From the NCBI GenBank assembly GCA_041821185.1, contig JBGUBD010000019.1, forward strand, positions 1-55,455: a stretch of 55,455 nt of DNA, given 5' to 3'. Source of the DNA: Phycisphaerales bacterium AB-hyl4. Lineage in GTDB: Bacteria > Planctomycetota > Phycisphaerae > Phycisphaerales > Phycisphaeraceae. A model generated the notes under the pieces. That model was not told the origin of the DNA and ran no database searches. It worked only from the letters and a program-made list of their open reading frames with translations. The translations under genes were made by a program, and so were the position numbers. Shown here piece by piece: positions 25,098 through 33,492 of the stretch (within the stretch, counting starts at the first letter, position 1; each line of letters opens with the position of its first letter).

Positions 25098-27686
25098 ATG
25101 GCCACACCCATCGCCAGCCCGATTGAATCTTCGAACACCGACGACGGCACCGCGCCTCGCGTGCGGTGGCGGGGCAAGTGGATCTGGCCACCCACGACCA
25201 AGGAGCAACCACACGCCTTCGCGCTCTTTCGTCGATGTTTCACGCTCGAGCGTCCGTCCGAGGCAGCGAGGTTGTTCATCACCGCCAGTCACGCGTATGC
25301 GTTGTGGGTAAATGGGCATTTTGTCGGACGGGGACCGGCGCTTTCGGATCCGCGTTTTCAGCGGTACGACGAGCGCGACATAGCCGAGTGGCTGGAGGCG
25401 GGCAGGAACTGCCTGACCGTGCTGGCACACCACGATATCAGCCGCAACCGCCTCACGGCCCACGCCGAAGCGCGGGGACTGCTGTTTCAACTCGAGTGCG
25501 GCGACAGGGTCATCGCCAGCGACGAGACCTGCCGCGCAACGCTCGCCACTGCCTGGCGCGTGCCTCCACAGGGTTTCGATGACACGACTTGTGCAGAGAT
25601 GTTCGACGCCCGGCAGATGCCGGCGGACTGGCACACGCCCGAATTCAGCGACGGCGACTGGTTCACGGCCGATCCGGTGATTCCACCGACCAATACGCTA
25701 TGGGGCTGTGCCCAACCACAGGCCCGCTTCTACCCATGGGTCAACCTGATCCCAAGCGAGGTCTGCGAGCCACATGCAGCGCACCGCCGAGCCAAGCGAA
25801 TTCATACTGCGGGCGAAGTCCTGCAGACGATGGAGCCAGGGGCTGACGGGGCTGTGCGATTGAGCCTTGAGACCATACGCCCATTCACCAAAGCCCGCCT
25901 CGACCGGCCGGAGACGCTGATCACAGGCCAAGGCGAACCGGCGCGCGTCGTGAACTCCGACCCGGCCGAGCCCGACGCAACCTTTGACGGGCTGCGGAAT
26001 GTGACGATCGTACTGGACTTTGGCGAGTTGATGAACGCTCGGCCTGTGCTGCACCTCGACGCACCGGCCGGCGCGGTCATCGACATCGGCTACGCCACAC
26101 ACTTGCAGGAGGGGCGGGCCGTGTCGTACCGCTCACGACGGACGCCCCAGGCAGACCAGTACATCGCCCGCGCTGGCGAGCAGCGATGGCAGCCGTTCCA
26201 GTGGCGGCAGTTCCGTTACCTTCAGCTCACGTTTCGCAGTTTGAACGAGCCGCTCATTCTGCTCGGCGTCGAGGCGGAAACGACTGAGCCAAGACTCGAA
26301 GATCGCGGCCGTTTCGCCTGTGAGGATGAACTGGTGAACCAGGCGATGACGATGAGTCGGCGAACCGTGGCGTTGACAGTCCTCGACCGGCTGATGGACA
26401 ACGCCTCGCGTGAGCGGCGGCAATACCTCGGCGACGGGGCCGGCATGCTGCGGGCGATCTGGGCGCTGCACGGCGATGCGGCGGTCGGGCGAAAGTACCT
26501 GCACCAGGCCGACGAGGGCCAGCACAGCACAGGACTCTACCGCTACAGCTATCCGGGGCATGACGACGACCGCACGTCTTTGTTTGACCACTCGCTGGCC
26601 ATGCCGCTGCTGGTCTGGGAGCACCACCGTCTGTTTGCCGACGCGGCGCTCGTCGAGCGACTGTGGCCGGGGCTGATACGGTTCGCACGGCTGATGACCT
26701 CATGTCTGGATGAGGACGGCTTGATGGGAATGCCACCCTACGCGGTCTGGCTTGACTGGGCGGCCATTGATCGACGCGGCCGATCGTTTCTGCTCAGCGC
26801 ATACGCGGCCGAGGCATTCGAACGGTTGGCGGATCTGTCGCGGACACTGAAGCTCGGCGGACCGGCGGAGCGATGGAGCGATCTGGCCCAACAGATACGG
26901 GCAACGCTGCGTGAGCGTTTTTTCGATGGCCGTCGTGGCGTGTATGTCGATTGCCTGCTCGACAAGCCGGACGCGGACAACCCGCCCGGCGCCAGCGAAC
27001 ACGCCCTTTCTGCAGCGATCGTGCTGGGGATCGCAACGCCTGAACAGACTGAGGTGATGTGTCGAACCTATGAGCGCGACCCGATGGCGTTCAGCCAGGT
27101 GTCACCTGCATGGCAGGAACTGCCGACCGCGTTGATCCGGGCCGGACGGACGGACCTCGCCCTGGCCTGGGCGCATCGACGATATGGGCAACTGATCGAA
27201 CAGGGATTCGAAACGATTCCGGAAATGTGGTGCCTGTGGGGTGAAAAGACACTGGGGCAGTGGCGATGCCGTGACTCGCGGGCGGTGGCGCAGGGGACCG
27301 GACTGCCGTGGCCGAAGGCGATGTTGAGCGGGGTGTGCGGGCTGGAGCCTGCCGAACCGGGCTTCACGCGGGTGCGCCTGACACCACGTCTCGGGTCCCT
27401 GCGTCGGATCGATGCGGCATTGCCTGGCCCTGACGGGGATTACGCCGTTAAGATGAGCAGGGAAGGATCGCGGCTTCAAATCACGCTCGACTTGCCCGCC
27501 GTGAAACCCGTGGAGCTTGTACTGCCAGGCTTTCAAGAGACAGATCAGCTTGCGGCCCTTGGTGACGTGTTGACGCCAACCGAATGGCGGACGCTGCTCA
27601 GCGGGCCCGCAGCGGTGTTTCAACTGGTTGGCGCCCGCCGATACGAGTTGGCGTGGGACGCCGGCGGAGAACGGGTGATTGCATGA
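25098..27686 (+). CDS. Alpha-L-rhamnosidase-like glycoside hydrolase (GH78-like)
   Basis: 862 residues from ATG 25098 (AAGGAG upstream); the frame is open back to 25047, where it would overlap the aldehyde dehydrogenase stop. The N-terminal beta-sandwich has the rhamnosidase signature FRRCFTLERPSEAARLFITASHAYALWVNG with GPALSDPRFQRYD. A second beta-domain precedes an (alpha/alpha)6 barrel (~420-760). The barrel contains DNASRERRQYLGDG, where GH78 enzymes have a D-x-x-x-R-E-R catalytic-acid segment, and ETIPEMWCLWGE. A C-terminal beta-domain closes the protein (PAEPGFTRVRLTPRLGSL). No signal peptide was seen, so a cytosolic role on imported oligosaccharide is likely. Confidence 0.82.
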   Translation: MATPIASPIESSNTDDGTAPRVRWRGKWIWPPTTKEQPHAFALFRRCFTLERPSEAARLFITASHAYALWVNGHFVGRGPALSDPRFQRYDERDIAEWLEAGRNCLTVLAHHDISRNRLTAHAEARGLLFQLECGDRVIASDETCRATLATAWRVPPQGFDDTTCAEMFDARQMPADWHTPEFSDGDWFTADPVIPPTNTLWGCAQPQARFYPWVNLIPSEVCEPHAAHRRAKRIHTAGEVLQTMEPGADGAVRLSLETIRPFTKARLDRPETLITGQGEPARVVNSDPAEPDATFDGLRNVTIVLDFGELMNARPVLHLDAPAGAVIDIGYATHLQEGRAVSYRSRRTPQADQYIARAGEQRWQPFQWRQFRYLQLTFRSLNEPLILLGVEAETTEPRLEDRGRFACEDELVNQAMTMSRRTVALTVLDRLMDNASRERRQYLGDGAGMLRAIWALHGDAAVGRKYLHQADEGQHSTGLYRYSYPGHDDDRTSLFDHSLAMPLLVWEHHRLFADAALVERLWPGLIRFARLMTSCLDEDGLMGMPPYAVWLDWAAIDRRGRSFLLSAYAAEAFERLADLSRTLKLGGPAERWSDLAQQIRATLRERFFDGRRGVYVDCLLDKPDADNPPGASEHALSAAIVLGIATPEQTEVMCRTYERDPMAFSQVSPAWQELPTALIRAGRTDLALAWAHRRYGQLIEQGFETIPEMWCLWGEKTLGQWRCRDSRAVAQGTGLPWPKAMLSGVCGLEPAEPGFTRVRLTPRLGSLRRIDAALPGPDGDYAVKMSREGSRLQITLDLPAVKPVELVLPGFQETDQLAALGDVLTPTEWRTLLSGPAAVFQLVGARRYELAWDAGGERVIA

Positions 27687-28103
27687 GGGGTTCATGGCGA
27701 GCGGATTCGGACGATGGGTGAGAGATGTCGCCGTGCTTGATATCCGAACCGCTCGCCCCGTTCCATCATCCGGTCGTCGAGGCCGGCCGGGTTCCTCCCC
27801 CACTCAGCCAGCGCTTTGTCATCAGCAAATCGGCCGGATTTGTTCACGCCGGAGCCGCCACGGTAGTATGTGCGGCTCTCCCGGTATTTTCCCACTGCTA
27901 CCGAGCAGCGTGCCAGGAGAGCTATTGCCAGCAGGCTTCGCGGCGCGGGCTCCCGGCCATGGCCGAAGTCCAGCGGTAAACGTACCGAACGAAAAGCAGG
28001 CAATTGCACCGTACCTGATTCCTGTACCTGAAACGAACGCCGCGAGCGACGAGATCAGGTATAAAACCCGGTTTTCAGCCAGTCATCACGGAATATTCGC
28101 CCC
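27687..28103. other. 417-nt gap with two large inverted repeats
   Basis: No credible gene; the frames here look non-coding. Just after the rhamnosidase stop, GGCGAGCGG-a-TTCGGA (27696-27711) pairs with TCCGAA-CCGCTCGCC (27743-27757), a 15-bp stem with one bulge and a 31-nt loop. Further on, GAGCCGC (27852-27858) pairs with GCGGCTC (27872-27878). The first is probably the operon terminator or a structured RNA. The ychF promoter should lie near the end of the gap. Confidence 0.5.
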
Positions 28104-29195
28104 ATGGAAGCAGGCATCGTCGGTTTACCAAACGTCGGCAAGTCCACGCTGTTTAACGCCCTCACACAAGCAGGCATCGCCAGCGAAAACTATCCGTTCT
28201 GTACGATCGAGCCAAACGTCGGCGTCGTGCCCGTGCCCGACCCGCGCCTGGCCACGATCGAAACGCATATCCCCACGCAAAAGGTCATTCCCGCAGCGCT
28301 GCGACTGGTCGACATCGCAGGCCTCGTCCGCGGTGCGAGCGAAGGCGAGGGGCTCGGCAACAAATTCCTCAGCCACATCCGCTCGGTCGATGCGATCCTT
28401 CACGTCGTCCGCTGCTTTGACGATCCGGACATCGCCCACGTCGAAGGCAGCGTCGACCCGATCCGCGATATCGAAACCATCGACATGGAACTGATGCTTG
28501 CCGACATGGCCAGCGTCGACTCGGCCATGGAAAAGGCCGTCCGCGCCGCCCGCACCGGCGACAAGGAGGCGAAGCTGCGCGTGTCCGTGCTCGAAGCGTG
28601 CAAGGCCCGCCTCGACGCCGAGCAGCCGATCCGCGGCGTCACGTTCGACCAGCCCGACGCGATGAAAACATTGCGCGGCTTGTCGCTGCTCACCGCCAAG
28701 CCGGTGCTTTACGTGGCCAACGTCGACGAAGACGATCTCGCGGGCGACAACGCCTACGTGCAGAAGGTTCGCGAGCGAGCCGAGCGTGAAGGCGGCCTGG
28801 TCGTGCCGGTGTGTGCGAAGATTGAATCTGAGCTGGCCGAGCTGGACGAAGCCGACCGCGATGAGCTGCTCGAAAGCGTCGGCCTGACCGAGCCGGCGCT
28901 GCACGCGCTCGCCCGCGCTGCGTACAAGCTGCTGGGGTTGCAAAGCTACTTCACCGCCGGGCCGAAGGAAGTGCGTGCCTGGACCGTGCCGATCGGCGCG
29001 ACCGCGCCGCAGGCCGCGGGCGTGATCCACAGCGATTTTGAGCGAGGCTTCATCCGGGCCGAGGTTTACTCGGTCGCCGACCTTGAAGCGCATAAGAATG
29101 AGAAGGCCATCCGCGAAGCCGGCAAGCTGCGCATCGAAGGCAAGGACTACGTCGTCAGCGACGGCGACGTATGCCACTTCCTGTTCAATGTATGA
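28104..29195 (+). CDS. ychF: Ribosome-binding P-loop NTPase YchF/OLA1
   Basis: 363 residues, the normal length. GLPNVGKST at residues 6-14 is the P-loop, with NYPFCTIEPNVGVVPVPDPR and LVDIAGLVRGASEGEGLGN (G3) following. The YchF-specific change of NKxD to an N-x-x-E type element is seen at VANVDEDD. The C-terminal TGS domain ends VVSDGDVCHFLFNV. YchF proteins favour ATP, bind ribosomes and modulate stress responses. It stands alone in this window, beginning the core-gene block. Confidence 0.96.
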   Translation: MEAGIVGLPNVGKSTLFNALTQAGIASENYPFCTIEPNVGVVPVPDPRLATIETHIPTQKVIPAALRLVDIAGLVRGASEGEGLGNKFLSHIRSVDAILHVVRCFDDPDIAHVEGSVDPIRDIETIDMELMLADMASVDSAMEKAVRAARTGDKEAKLRVSVLEACKARLDAEQPIRGVTFDQPDAMKTLRGLSLLTAKPVLYVANVDEDDLAGDNAYVQKVRERAEREGGLVVPVCAKIESELAELDEADRDELLESVGLTEPALHALARAAYKLLGLQSYFTAGPKEVRAWTVPIGATAPQAAGVIHSDFERGFIRAEVYSVADLEAHKNEKAIREAGKLRIEGKDYVVSDGDVCHFLFNV

Positions 29196-29243
29196 GCATA
29201 ATGCCCTTCAAGCCGTGGACGGGTTTTGACATCTCCACGCGAT

Positions 29244-30188
29244 TCACCCCTCGCGCGTCAGTTTGGTGATCCGCCCATCCGCCACCCACTCGACAATGTA
29301 GATATTGCCTTCACCATCAAAGCAGCCGCCGTGCGGACTGTTGAACCGGCCGGCCACGCGCATCTCATCCGGCACGTTCGGCCAGCCATGCTTGCCGACA
29401 ATCTCACGGTTATCGCCGATATGTTCCGCCACCAATTCATCTCGCCCGTCATACAGATTGATGAACCCATGCAGGTCCGGCACGAGCAGCGTGCCGTCCG
29501 CGTGCTGATCGAAACAACACGGATGCTGCTGATCGAACGCCTTGATAAACGAGCCATCCAGCCCAAACACCTGCACGCGACTATTGCCCCGGTCGGTCAC
29601 ATACAGCACCGGGTCGTCCGTACCCGTCGCAGCGGTGCGCGTGCCGATCCACACCGCATGTGGACACTTGAACGCGCCCGCGCCACTGCTGCCGTCCAGC
29701 GTGTCGAGGTATTGCCCCGACTTGTCGTAGTGATGCACCAGCCACGAGCCATAGCCGTCGGCGACATAGACATCGCCATTGGTCGGCGACTCGCTCGCCC
29801 ACGTCGGCGAATAGTTGCCGCCCTCGGCGTAGGCTTGATGCTCCGGCTTGTCGATGCTCAGCACCGTTTCACCGGTGAGGGTGGTCTTGACCACCTCGCC
29901 ACTTGTCTGATCGGTCAGCCAGAGAAACTCCTCGCCGTCGCTTTGCACCAGTGTCAGGCCATGCGCCCCGAGAAAGCGATCGCTCGGAAACGCGTCCCAC
30001 ATGCGGACAAAGTTTCCATCCGCATCGAACGTCAACAACGCGTGAGCCGACTGGTTGAACACATGAACCAGCCCTTCCCGGTCGACCGCGACACCATGCG
30101 TGTAGCCGAGGTTTACGCCATCAGGCACCTTCGCCCACTGGCTGTTCCACGAATAGGTCCGGTCGGCAAGGCTGAGTGTGTCCGTCAT
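29244..30188 (-). CDS. NHL-repeat six-bladed beta-propeller protein
   Basis: 314 residues with AAGGAG 8 nt before the ATG. NHL-type blades recur: GVAVDREGLVHVFNQSAHALLTFD, YVTDRGNSRVQVFGLDG, SPHGGCFDGEGNIYIVEW. No signal peptide is visible. Similar proteins include 6-bladed lyase-like and gluconolactonase-like propellers; no catalytic set could be assigned. It is divergent from the Ldh-family oxidoreductase (142-nt gap), so the two may be coregulated. Confidence 0.75.
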   Translation of the reverse strand: MTDTLSLADRTYSWNSQWAKVPDGVNLGYTHGVAVDREGLVHVFNQSAHALLTFDADGNFVRMWDAFPSDRFLGAHGLTLVQSDGEEFLWLTDQTSGEVVKTTLTGETVLSIDKPEHQAYAEGGNYSPTWASESPTNGDVYVADGYGSWLVHHYDKSGQYLDTLDGSSGAGAFKCPHAVWIGTRTAATGTDDPVLYVTDRGNSRVQVFGLDGSFIKAFDQQHPCCFDQHADGTLLVPDLHGFINLYDGRDELVAEHIGDNREIVGKHGWPNVPDEMRVAGRFNSPHGGCFDGEGNIYIVEWVADGRITKLTREG

Positions 30189-30330
30189 GCGTCGACTCCT
30201 TTCAGCAGATCAAGATCGCCACACAGGATGATGGGTCAATTCCCACCCAATCGCAACCCGCGGCCCCGGCTTGCCACCGGCCTCGCTTCGGGATACAAAC
30301 GCTCACGGCAACTTTATTGGAGAACCATTC

Positions 30331-31428
30331 ATGCCCGAGAGCTACGTCGTATCACTGGACACGCACCGCAACCTCGTCACCGCTGCCTTCCAGGCCCGCG
30401 GCTTCACCGCTGAGGAAGCCGACGCCTCTGCCCGCTTTTGTGAGCTCGCCGCCTGGCATGGCATCAAGACCCACAACGCCCTCAAAGCCCTCCACCTCGA
30501 CGAGCACTTCGGCTCGGGCAACAAGAAGCGACAGGGCTGCGTCCCCGGCGCGCAGATCGAAAAGCTCCCCAGCAAGTTCGCCGCCAGCGAAAAGTGGAAC
30601 GCCAACCGCAAGCTCGGCCAGGCGACCGCCTTCGACGCCATGGACCGCTGTATCGAGCTCGCCGACAAATACGGCATCGGGCAGGTGAGCGTCGACAACG
30701 CCTTCCACTACCTCTGGGGCGGCGGCTATGTCATGGACGCCGCGAAGAAAGGCTACATCGCCTACACCAACTGCACCGCAGCGCTGGCCGAAGTCGTCCC
30801 CTTCATGGGCAAGTTTCCCACGCTCGGCACGAACCCGCACTCATGGGCCTTCCCGACCACCGACGCCATCGGCTTCCCCATCGTCATCGACTGGGCCACC
30901 AGCACCGTCGCCATGGGTCGTGTCCAACAGTTCAAACGCGAAGGCAAGCAGCTGCCCCCCCAGGCCGCCGTCGACAAGAACGGCGAGCCCACGACGGACC
31001 CCACGCAGGTCGCCGCCCTGCTGCCGTTCGGCGCTCACAAAGGCTACGGCCTCTCACTGATCAACGAGATCGTCGCCGGCTTCATCGGCGGCTCGCTGCC
31101 CACCCTACGCTCGCGACCCGAGCAGGCCGGCGAAGGCGAAAAGACCACGCCCAACTTCTACTTCCAGGTCATTCATCCCGACGCGATGGACTGCGGCGGC
31201 TTCGCCCGCGGCCGCAACCAGGCCGACAACGTCAAAGCCGTCATCAAAGACATCCTCGGCCACGGCAACGAAGGCTGCCTCCTGCCCGGCCAGATCGAGC
31301 ACCAGGCCGCCGTCGCCAGTGCCAAGGCCAACGGCCTGATCTTCACCGGAGCCGAGGTCGCCGAGTTCCGCGAGCTTGCCGATGCGCTCGGCGTCACCTT
31401 TGACGCGGCAGAAGCAGCCACGGCATGA
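30331..31428 (+). CDS. Ldh-family (MDH2-type) NAD(P)-dependent oxidoreductase
   Basis: 365 residues from ATG 30331, with GGAG 11 nt upstream. The fold is the malate/L-lactate dehydrogenase type 2 family (PF02615-like): an N-terminal helical segment (AAFQARGFTAEEADASARFCELAAWHGI), TLGTNPHSWAFPT at the substrate/cofactor site, VIDWATSTVAMGRV, and GYGLSLINEIVAGFIGG. Members reduce 2-keto acids or imines (malate, ureidoglycolate, lactate, sulfolactate types). Nothing visible fixes the substrate. An AAGCCCACGG hairpin terminator follows 26 nt after the stop. Confidence 0.85.
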   Translation: MPESYVVSLDTHRNLVTAAFQARGFTAEEADASARFCELAAWHGIKTHNALKALHLDEHFGSGNKKRQGCVPGAQIEKLPSKFAASEKWNANRKLGQATAFDAMDRCIELADKYGIGQVSVDNAFHYLWGGGYVMDAAKKGYIAYTNCTAALAEVVPFMGKFPTLGTNPHSWAFPTTDAIGFPIVIDWATSTVAMGRVQQFKREGKQLPPQAAVDKNGEPTTDPTQVAALLPFGAHKGYGLSLINEIVAGFIGGSLPTLRSRPEQAGEGEKTTPNFYFQVIHPDAMDCGGFARGRNQADNVKAVIKDILGHGNEGCLLPGQIEHQAAVASAKANGLIFTGAEVAEFRELADALGVTFDAAEAATA

Positions 31429-31454
31429 GTCGCCGTACCCTGAACGCAATCCGC

Positions 31455-31483
31455 GAAGCCCACGGATTCAATCCGTGGGCTTC
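31455..31483 (+). terminator. AAGCCCACGG-family hairpin terminator (copy 1)
   Basis: GAAGCCCACGGAT and ATCCGTGGGCTTC form a perfect 13-bp stem with a 3-nt loop, between the oxidoreductase gene and the 94-residue gene. The same stem core recurs at 37982 and 40985. Confidence 0.75.
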
Positions 31484-31514
31484 CGCTACTTTCACGCCCT
31501 CGCAGGGATGACGT

Positions 31515-31799
31515 ATGCCCGAAATCGAAATCGGCCCCGAAACTGAAGGCGACAACTGCTGGTCATACGAAGTGCAGGTGTTCGACGCCGGCCGTACGCA
31601 TCAGTACGACGTCACCCTCAGTTGGTCCGACTACGATCTCTGGTCGCGCGGCCGTGTCCCGCCGTCACGTGTCGTCGAAACCGCCTTCAAGTTCCTCCTC
31701 GACCGCGAACCCGCCACCGCCATCATGCCCCGCTTCGACTGCTCCGTCATCCGCCGATACTTCCCCGACGTCGACAAGCAGCTGCCGACAATGCTGTAA
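31515..31799 (+). CDS. Small conserved hypothetical protein
   Basis: 94 residues. It begins with an acidic segment (PEIEIGPETEGDNC), then a beta-rich core (SYEVQVFDAGRTHQYDVTLSWSDYD) and a helix (PPSRVVETAFKFLLDREPA), ending FDCSVIRRYFPDVDKQLP. The reading is well formed and differs in amino-acid make-up from the non-coding frames around it. I have the impression of short proteins with the same LSWxDYxxW…GRVPPxRVVE…FLLDREP pattern in other planctomycetes, but cannot verify this here. Function unknown. Confidence 0.65.
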   Translation: MPEIEIGPETEGDNCWSYEVQVFDAGRTHQYDVTLSWSDYDLWSRGRVPPSRVVETAFKFLLDREPATAIMPRFDCSVIRRYFPDVDKQLPTML

Positions 31800-31821
31800 T
31801 AGCCCCCCTCACTCGCGCCCC

Positions 31822-31840
31822 AATCAGCAATTAGAAATTC
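31822..31840. repeat. Intergenic repeat AATCAGCAATTAGAAATTC (copy 1)
   Basis: This 19-nt word directly follows the stop of the zinc-ribbon gene (minus strand) and recurs exactly at 39481-39499. It is A+T-rich in a G+C-rich setting. Confidence 0.6.
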
Positions 31841-32329
31841 TCACCCCTCATCCGCTTGCCCACAGTTCCAGCACACTTCGAAGTTCGGCGGGTTCGTCTC
31901 CTGGCAATGCATGCAACGCCACGCCGCCGTCCGCCCCGACTGCGCCGGCGGCTCCGGCATCAACTCACCCAACTGCCACCGCCGTAGAAGATCGACCACT
32001 TCCAGATATTGCTCGCGCGGCACGCCGATGCGCGGCGGCCGATGTCTGGTGTAATGCAACGCCCCGCCGAACATGTTCGGCATCAGCTCCGTCAACTCAA
32101 CGTAAGGCACCTGGTACAGCCGCAGCAGCTCGACCACATCCGCCTCGGCACGCACTTCTTCACCGTTGGCGATCACCGGCGGACAATCCCCGCGCGGCAC
32201 ATAATCCATCAACGAAAACCCACGCCCACACTCCGGACACTCATGCTTGCGCAACCCCGCCAGCGGATAACCGCAATGACGACATCGCAAGCCAAGATCA
32301 GGTACGGGCAATGCATCAGGATCAAACAT
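31841..32329 (-). CDS. Double zinc-ribbon protein with DUF2007-like middle
   Basis: 162 residues from ATG 32329; a TTG at 32347 could add six. Residues ~13-35 hold C-x2-C…C-x2-C (CRHCGYPLAGLRKHECPECG), a rubredoxin-type ribbon. The middle (NGEEVRAEADVVELLRLYQVPYVE) resembles DUF2007-like domains. The C-terminus has WRCMHCQETNPPNFEVCWNCG, a RanBP2-like zinc finger. Such proteins act as protein- or RNA-binding adaptors; the target is unknown. Its neighbours do not help. Confidence 0.75.
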   Translation of the reverse strand: MFDPDALPVPDLGLRCRHCGYPLAGLRKHECPECGRGFSLMDYVPRGDCPPVIANGEEVRAEADVVELLRLYQVPYVELTELMPNMFGGALHYTRHRPPRIGVPREQYLEVVDLLRRWQLGELMPEPPAQSGRTAAWRCMHCQETNPPNFEVCWNCGQADEG

Positions 32330-32365
32330 GCGTTCTATTGTAGGCAACGCCGAACATCAGCACCC

Positions 32366-33391
32366 TTACACCCTGACCGCGGATTGCCCCATCACCTGCC
32401 GCCGCGCCTCGTCCAGCACGCGCATCGTCCGAAGTGTCTGTTCGCGCGTCACCTCCGCAGGCTCACCGTCGAGCACCGTCCGCGCAAATGCGTCCGCCTC
32501 CAGCCCGAACAACGGCAGCTCCGCATCCACCTGCCGAACCGTCGGCTCCGGCGCTTTCAATGCACCGCCATCCTGCCGCGGCGGCGTCATCCCCTTGATC
32601 ACGTACTCCGCCCCACGCACCGCCGGCTTCCACGGCACGGGCACTGCGATGTAACCCTCGTCACCACAGATCAACGCAGTATTGTCCGCCTGCACCGTCA
32701 TCCCGCACGCGAAGTCTGCCAGCACATCGTTTTCAAACGCAAGCGTCCCCACCGCCCGTTCGTCCACACCTGTCTCATGCACATGCCCTGACGCGTTCAC
32801 CGACGTCGGCTCCGCGTCGGCCAGCAGGCATGCAAGGTCAATGCAATAGCAGCCGATATCCATCAGCGCGCCGCCCGCCAGCTCTGCATCGAATCGAATG
32901 TTGCCTTCAATCTTCCGCGTGCGATAGCAAAAGCTCGTTCGGATCAACTGTAACTTGCCGATTGCTCCCGACCGCACTTCGCGCACCACCGCCTGCGTCA
33001 GCGGATGCGATCGATACATAAATGCTTCGACCAATATGCGATCCGCCTTCGCCGACGCGTCGAACATCTGCTCCGCCTCGGCTACGCTCGTCGCCATCGG
33101 CTTCTCACAAAGCACATGCTTGCCCGCTTCCAACGCGCGAATCGTCCACTCGGCGTGCATGCTGTTCGGCAGCGACACGTACACCGCCTCCACCGCATCG
33201 TCCGCCAGCAGCTCCGCATAGCTGCCGTACGAACGCTCCACCGCATACGCTTTCGCAAACTCCGCCGCTGCTTCACGCGTCCGCGAGCCCACCGCGCACA
33301 CCCGACTCCGCCGTGCCCCCGACACGCCCTCGGCAAACTGTCTCGCGATATTCCCCGTCCCAAGTATGCCCCAGTTCAATCGATCCGCCAT
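32366..33391 (-). CDS. Gfo/Idh/MocA-family oxidoreductase
   Basis: 341 residues from ATG 33391 (AAGGGG upstream; a GTG three codons earlier is less likely). The Rossmann motif is WGILGTGNIARQFAEG at the N-terminus. VLCEKPMATS is the family's EKP motif, with the likely catalytic Lys. The C-terminal half is the alpha/beta substrate domain. These enzymes oxidise or epimerise sugars, inositols or nucleotide sugars with bound NAD(P). It is preceded on this strand by the phoH gene with about a 100-nt gap containing an intergenic repeat. Confidence 0.88.
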   Translation of the reverse strand: MADRLNWGILGTGNIARQFAEGVSGARRSRVCAVGSRTREAAAEFAKAYAVERSYGSYAELLADDAVEAVYVSLPNSMHAEWTIRALEAGKHVLCEKPMATSVAEAEQMFDASAKADRILVEAFMYRSHPLTQAVVREVRSGAIGKLQLIRTSFCYRTRKIEGNIRFDAELAGGALMDIGCYCIDLACLLADAEPTSVNASGHVHETGVDERAVGTLAFENDVLADFACGMTVQADNTALICGDEGYIAVPVPWKPAVRGAEYVIKGMTPPRQDGGALKAPEPTVRQVDAELPLFGLEADAFARTVLDGEPAEVTREQTLRTMRVLDEARRQVMGQSAVRV

Positions 33392-33436
33392 ATCACACAC
33401 CCCTTATCGCAGCACCTTCAATCACCCGGCCGACAT

Positions 33437-33480
33437 CCAAACCCAAACCAGTAACGAGAAACCACAAACCAGAAACCAAC
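33437..33480. repeat. AAACCAGAAACC-type intergenic repeat (copy 1)
   Basis: An A/C-rich stretch that includes GAAACCACAAACCAGAAACC. The same 20-mer is at 39547-39583 and a close variant at 38017-38052. It lies just after the stop of the PhoH gene. Confidence 0.65.
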
Positions 33481-33492
33481 GCCATCAACTTC

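Noticed and set aside
27679..28494. Plus-strand frame of 271 codons overlapping the rhamnosidase end and ychF start
   Set aside because: It has no domain, low-complexity Ser/Pro/Arg content in its second half, and overlaps ychF in another frame.
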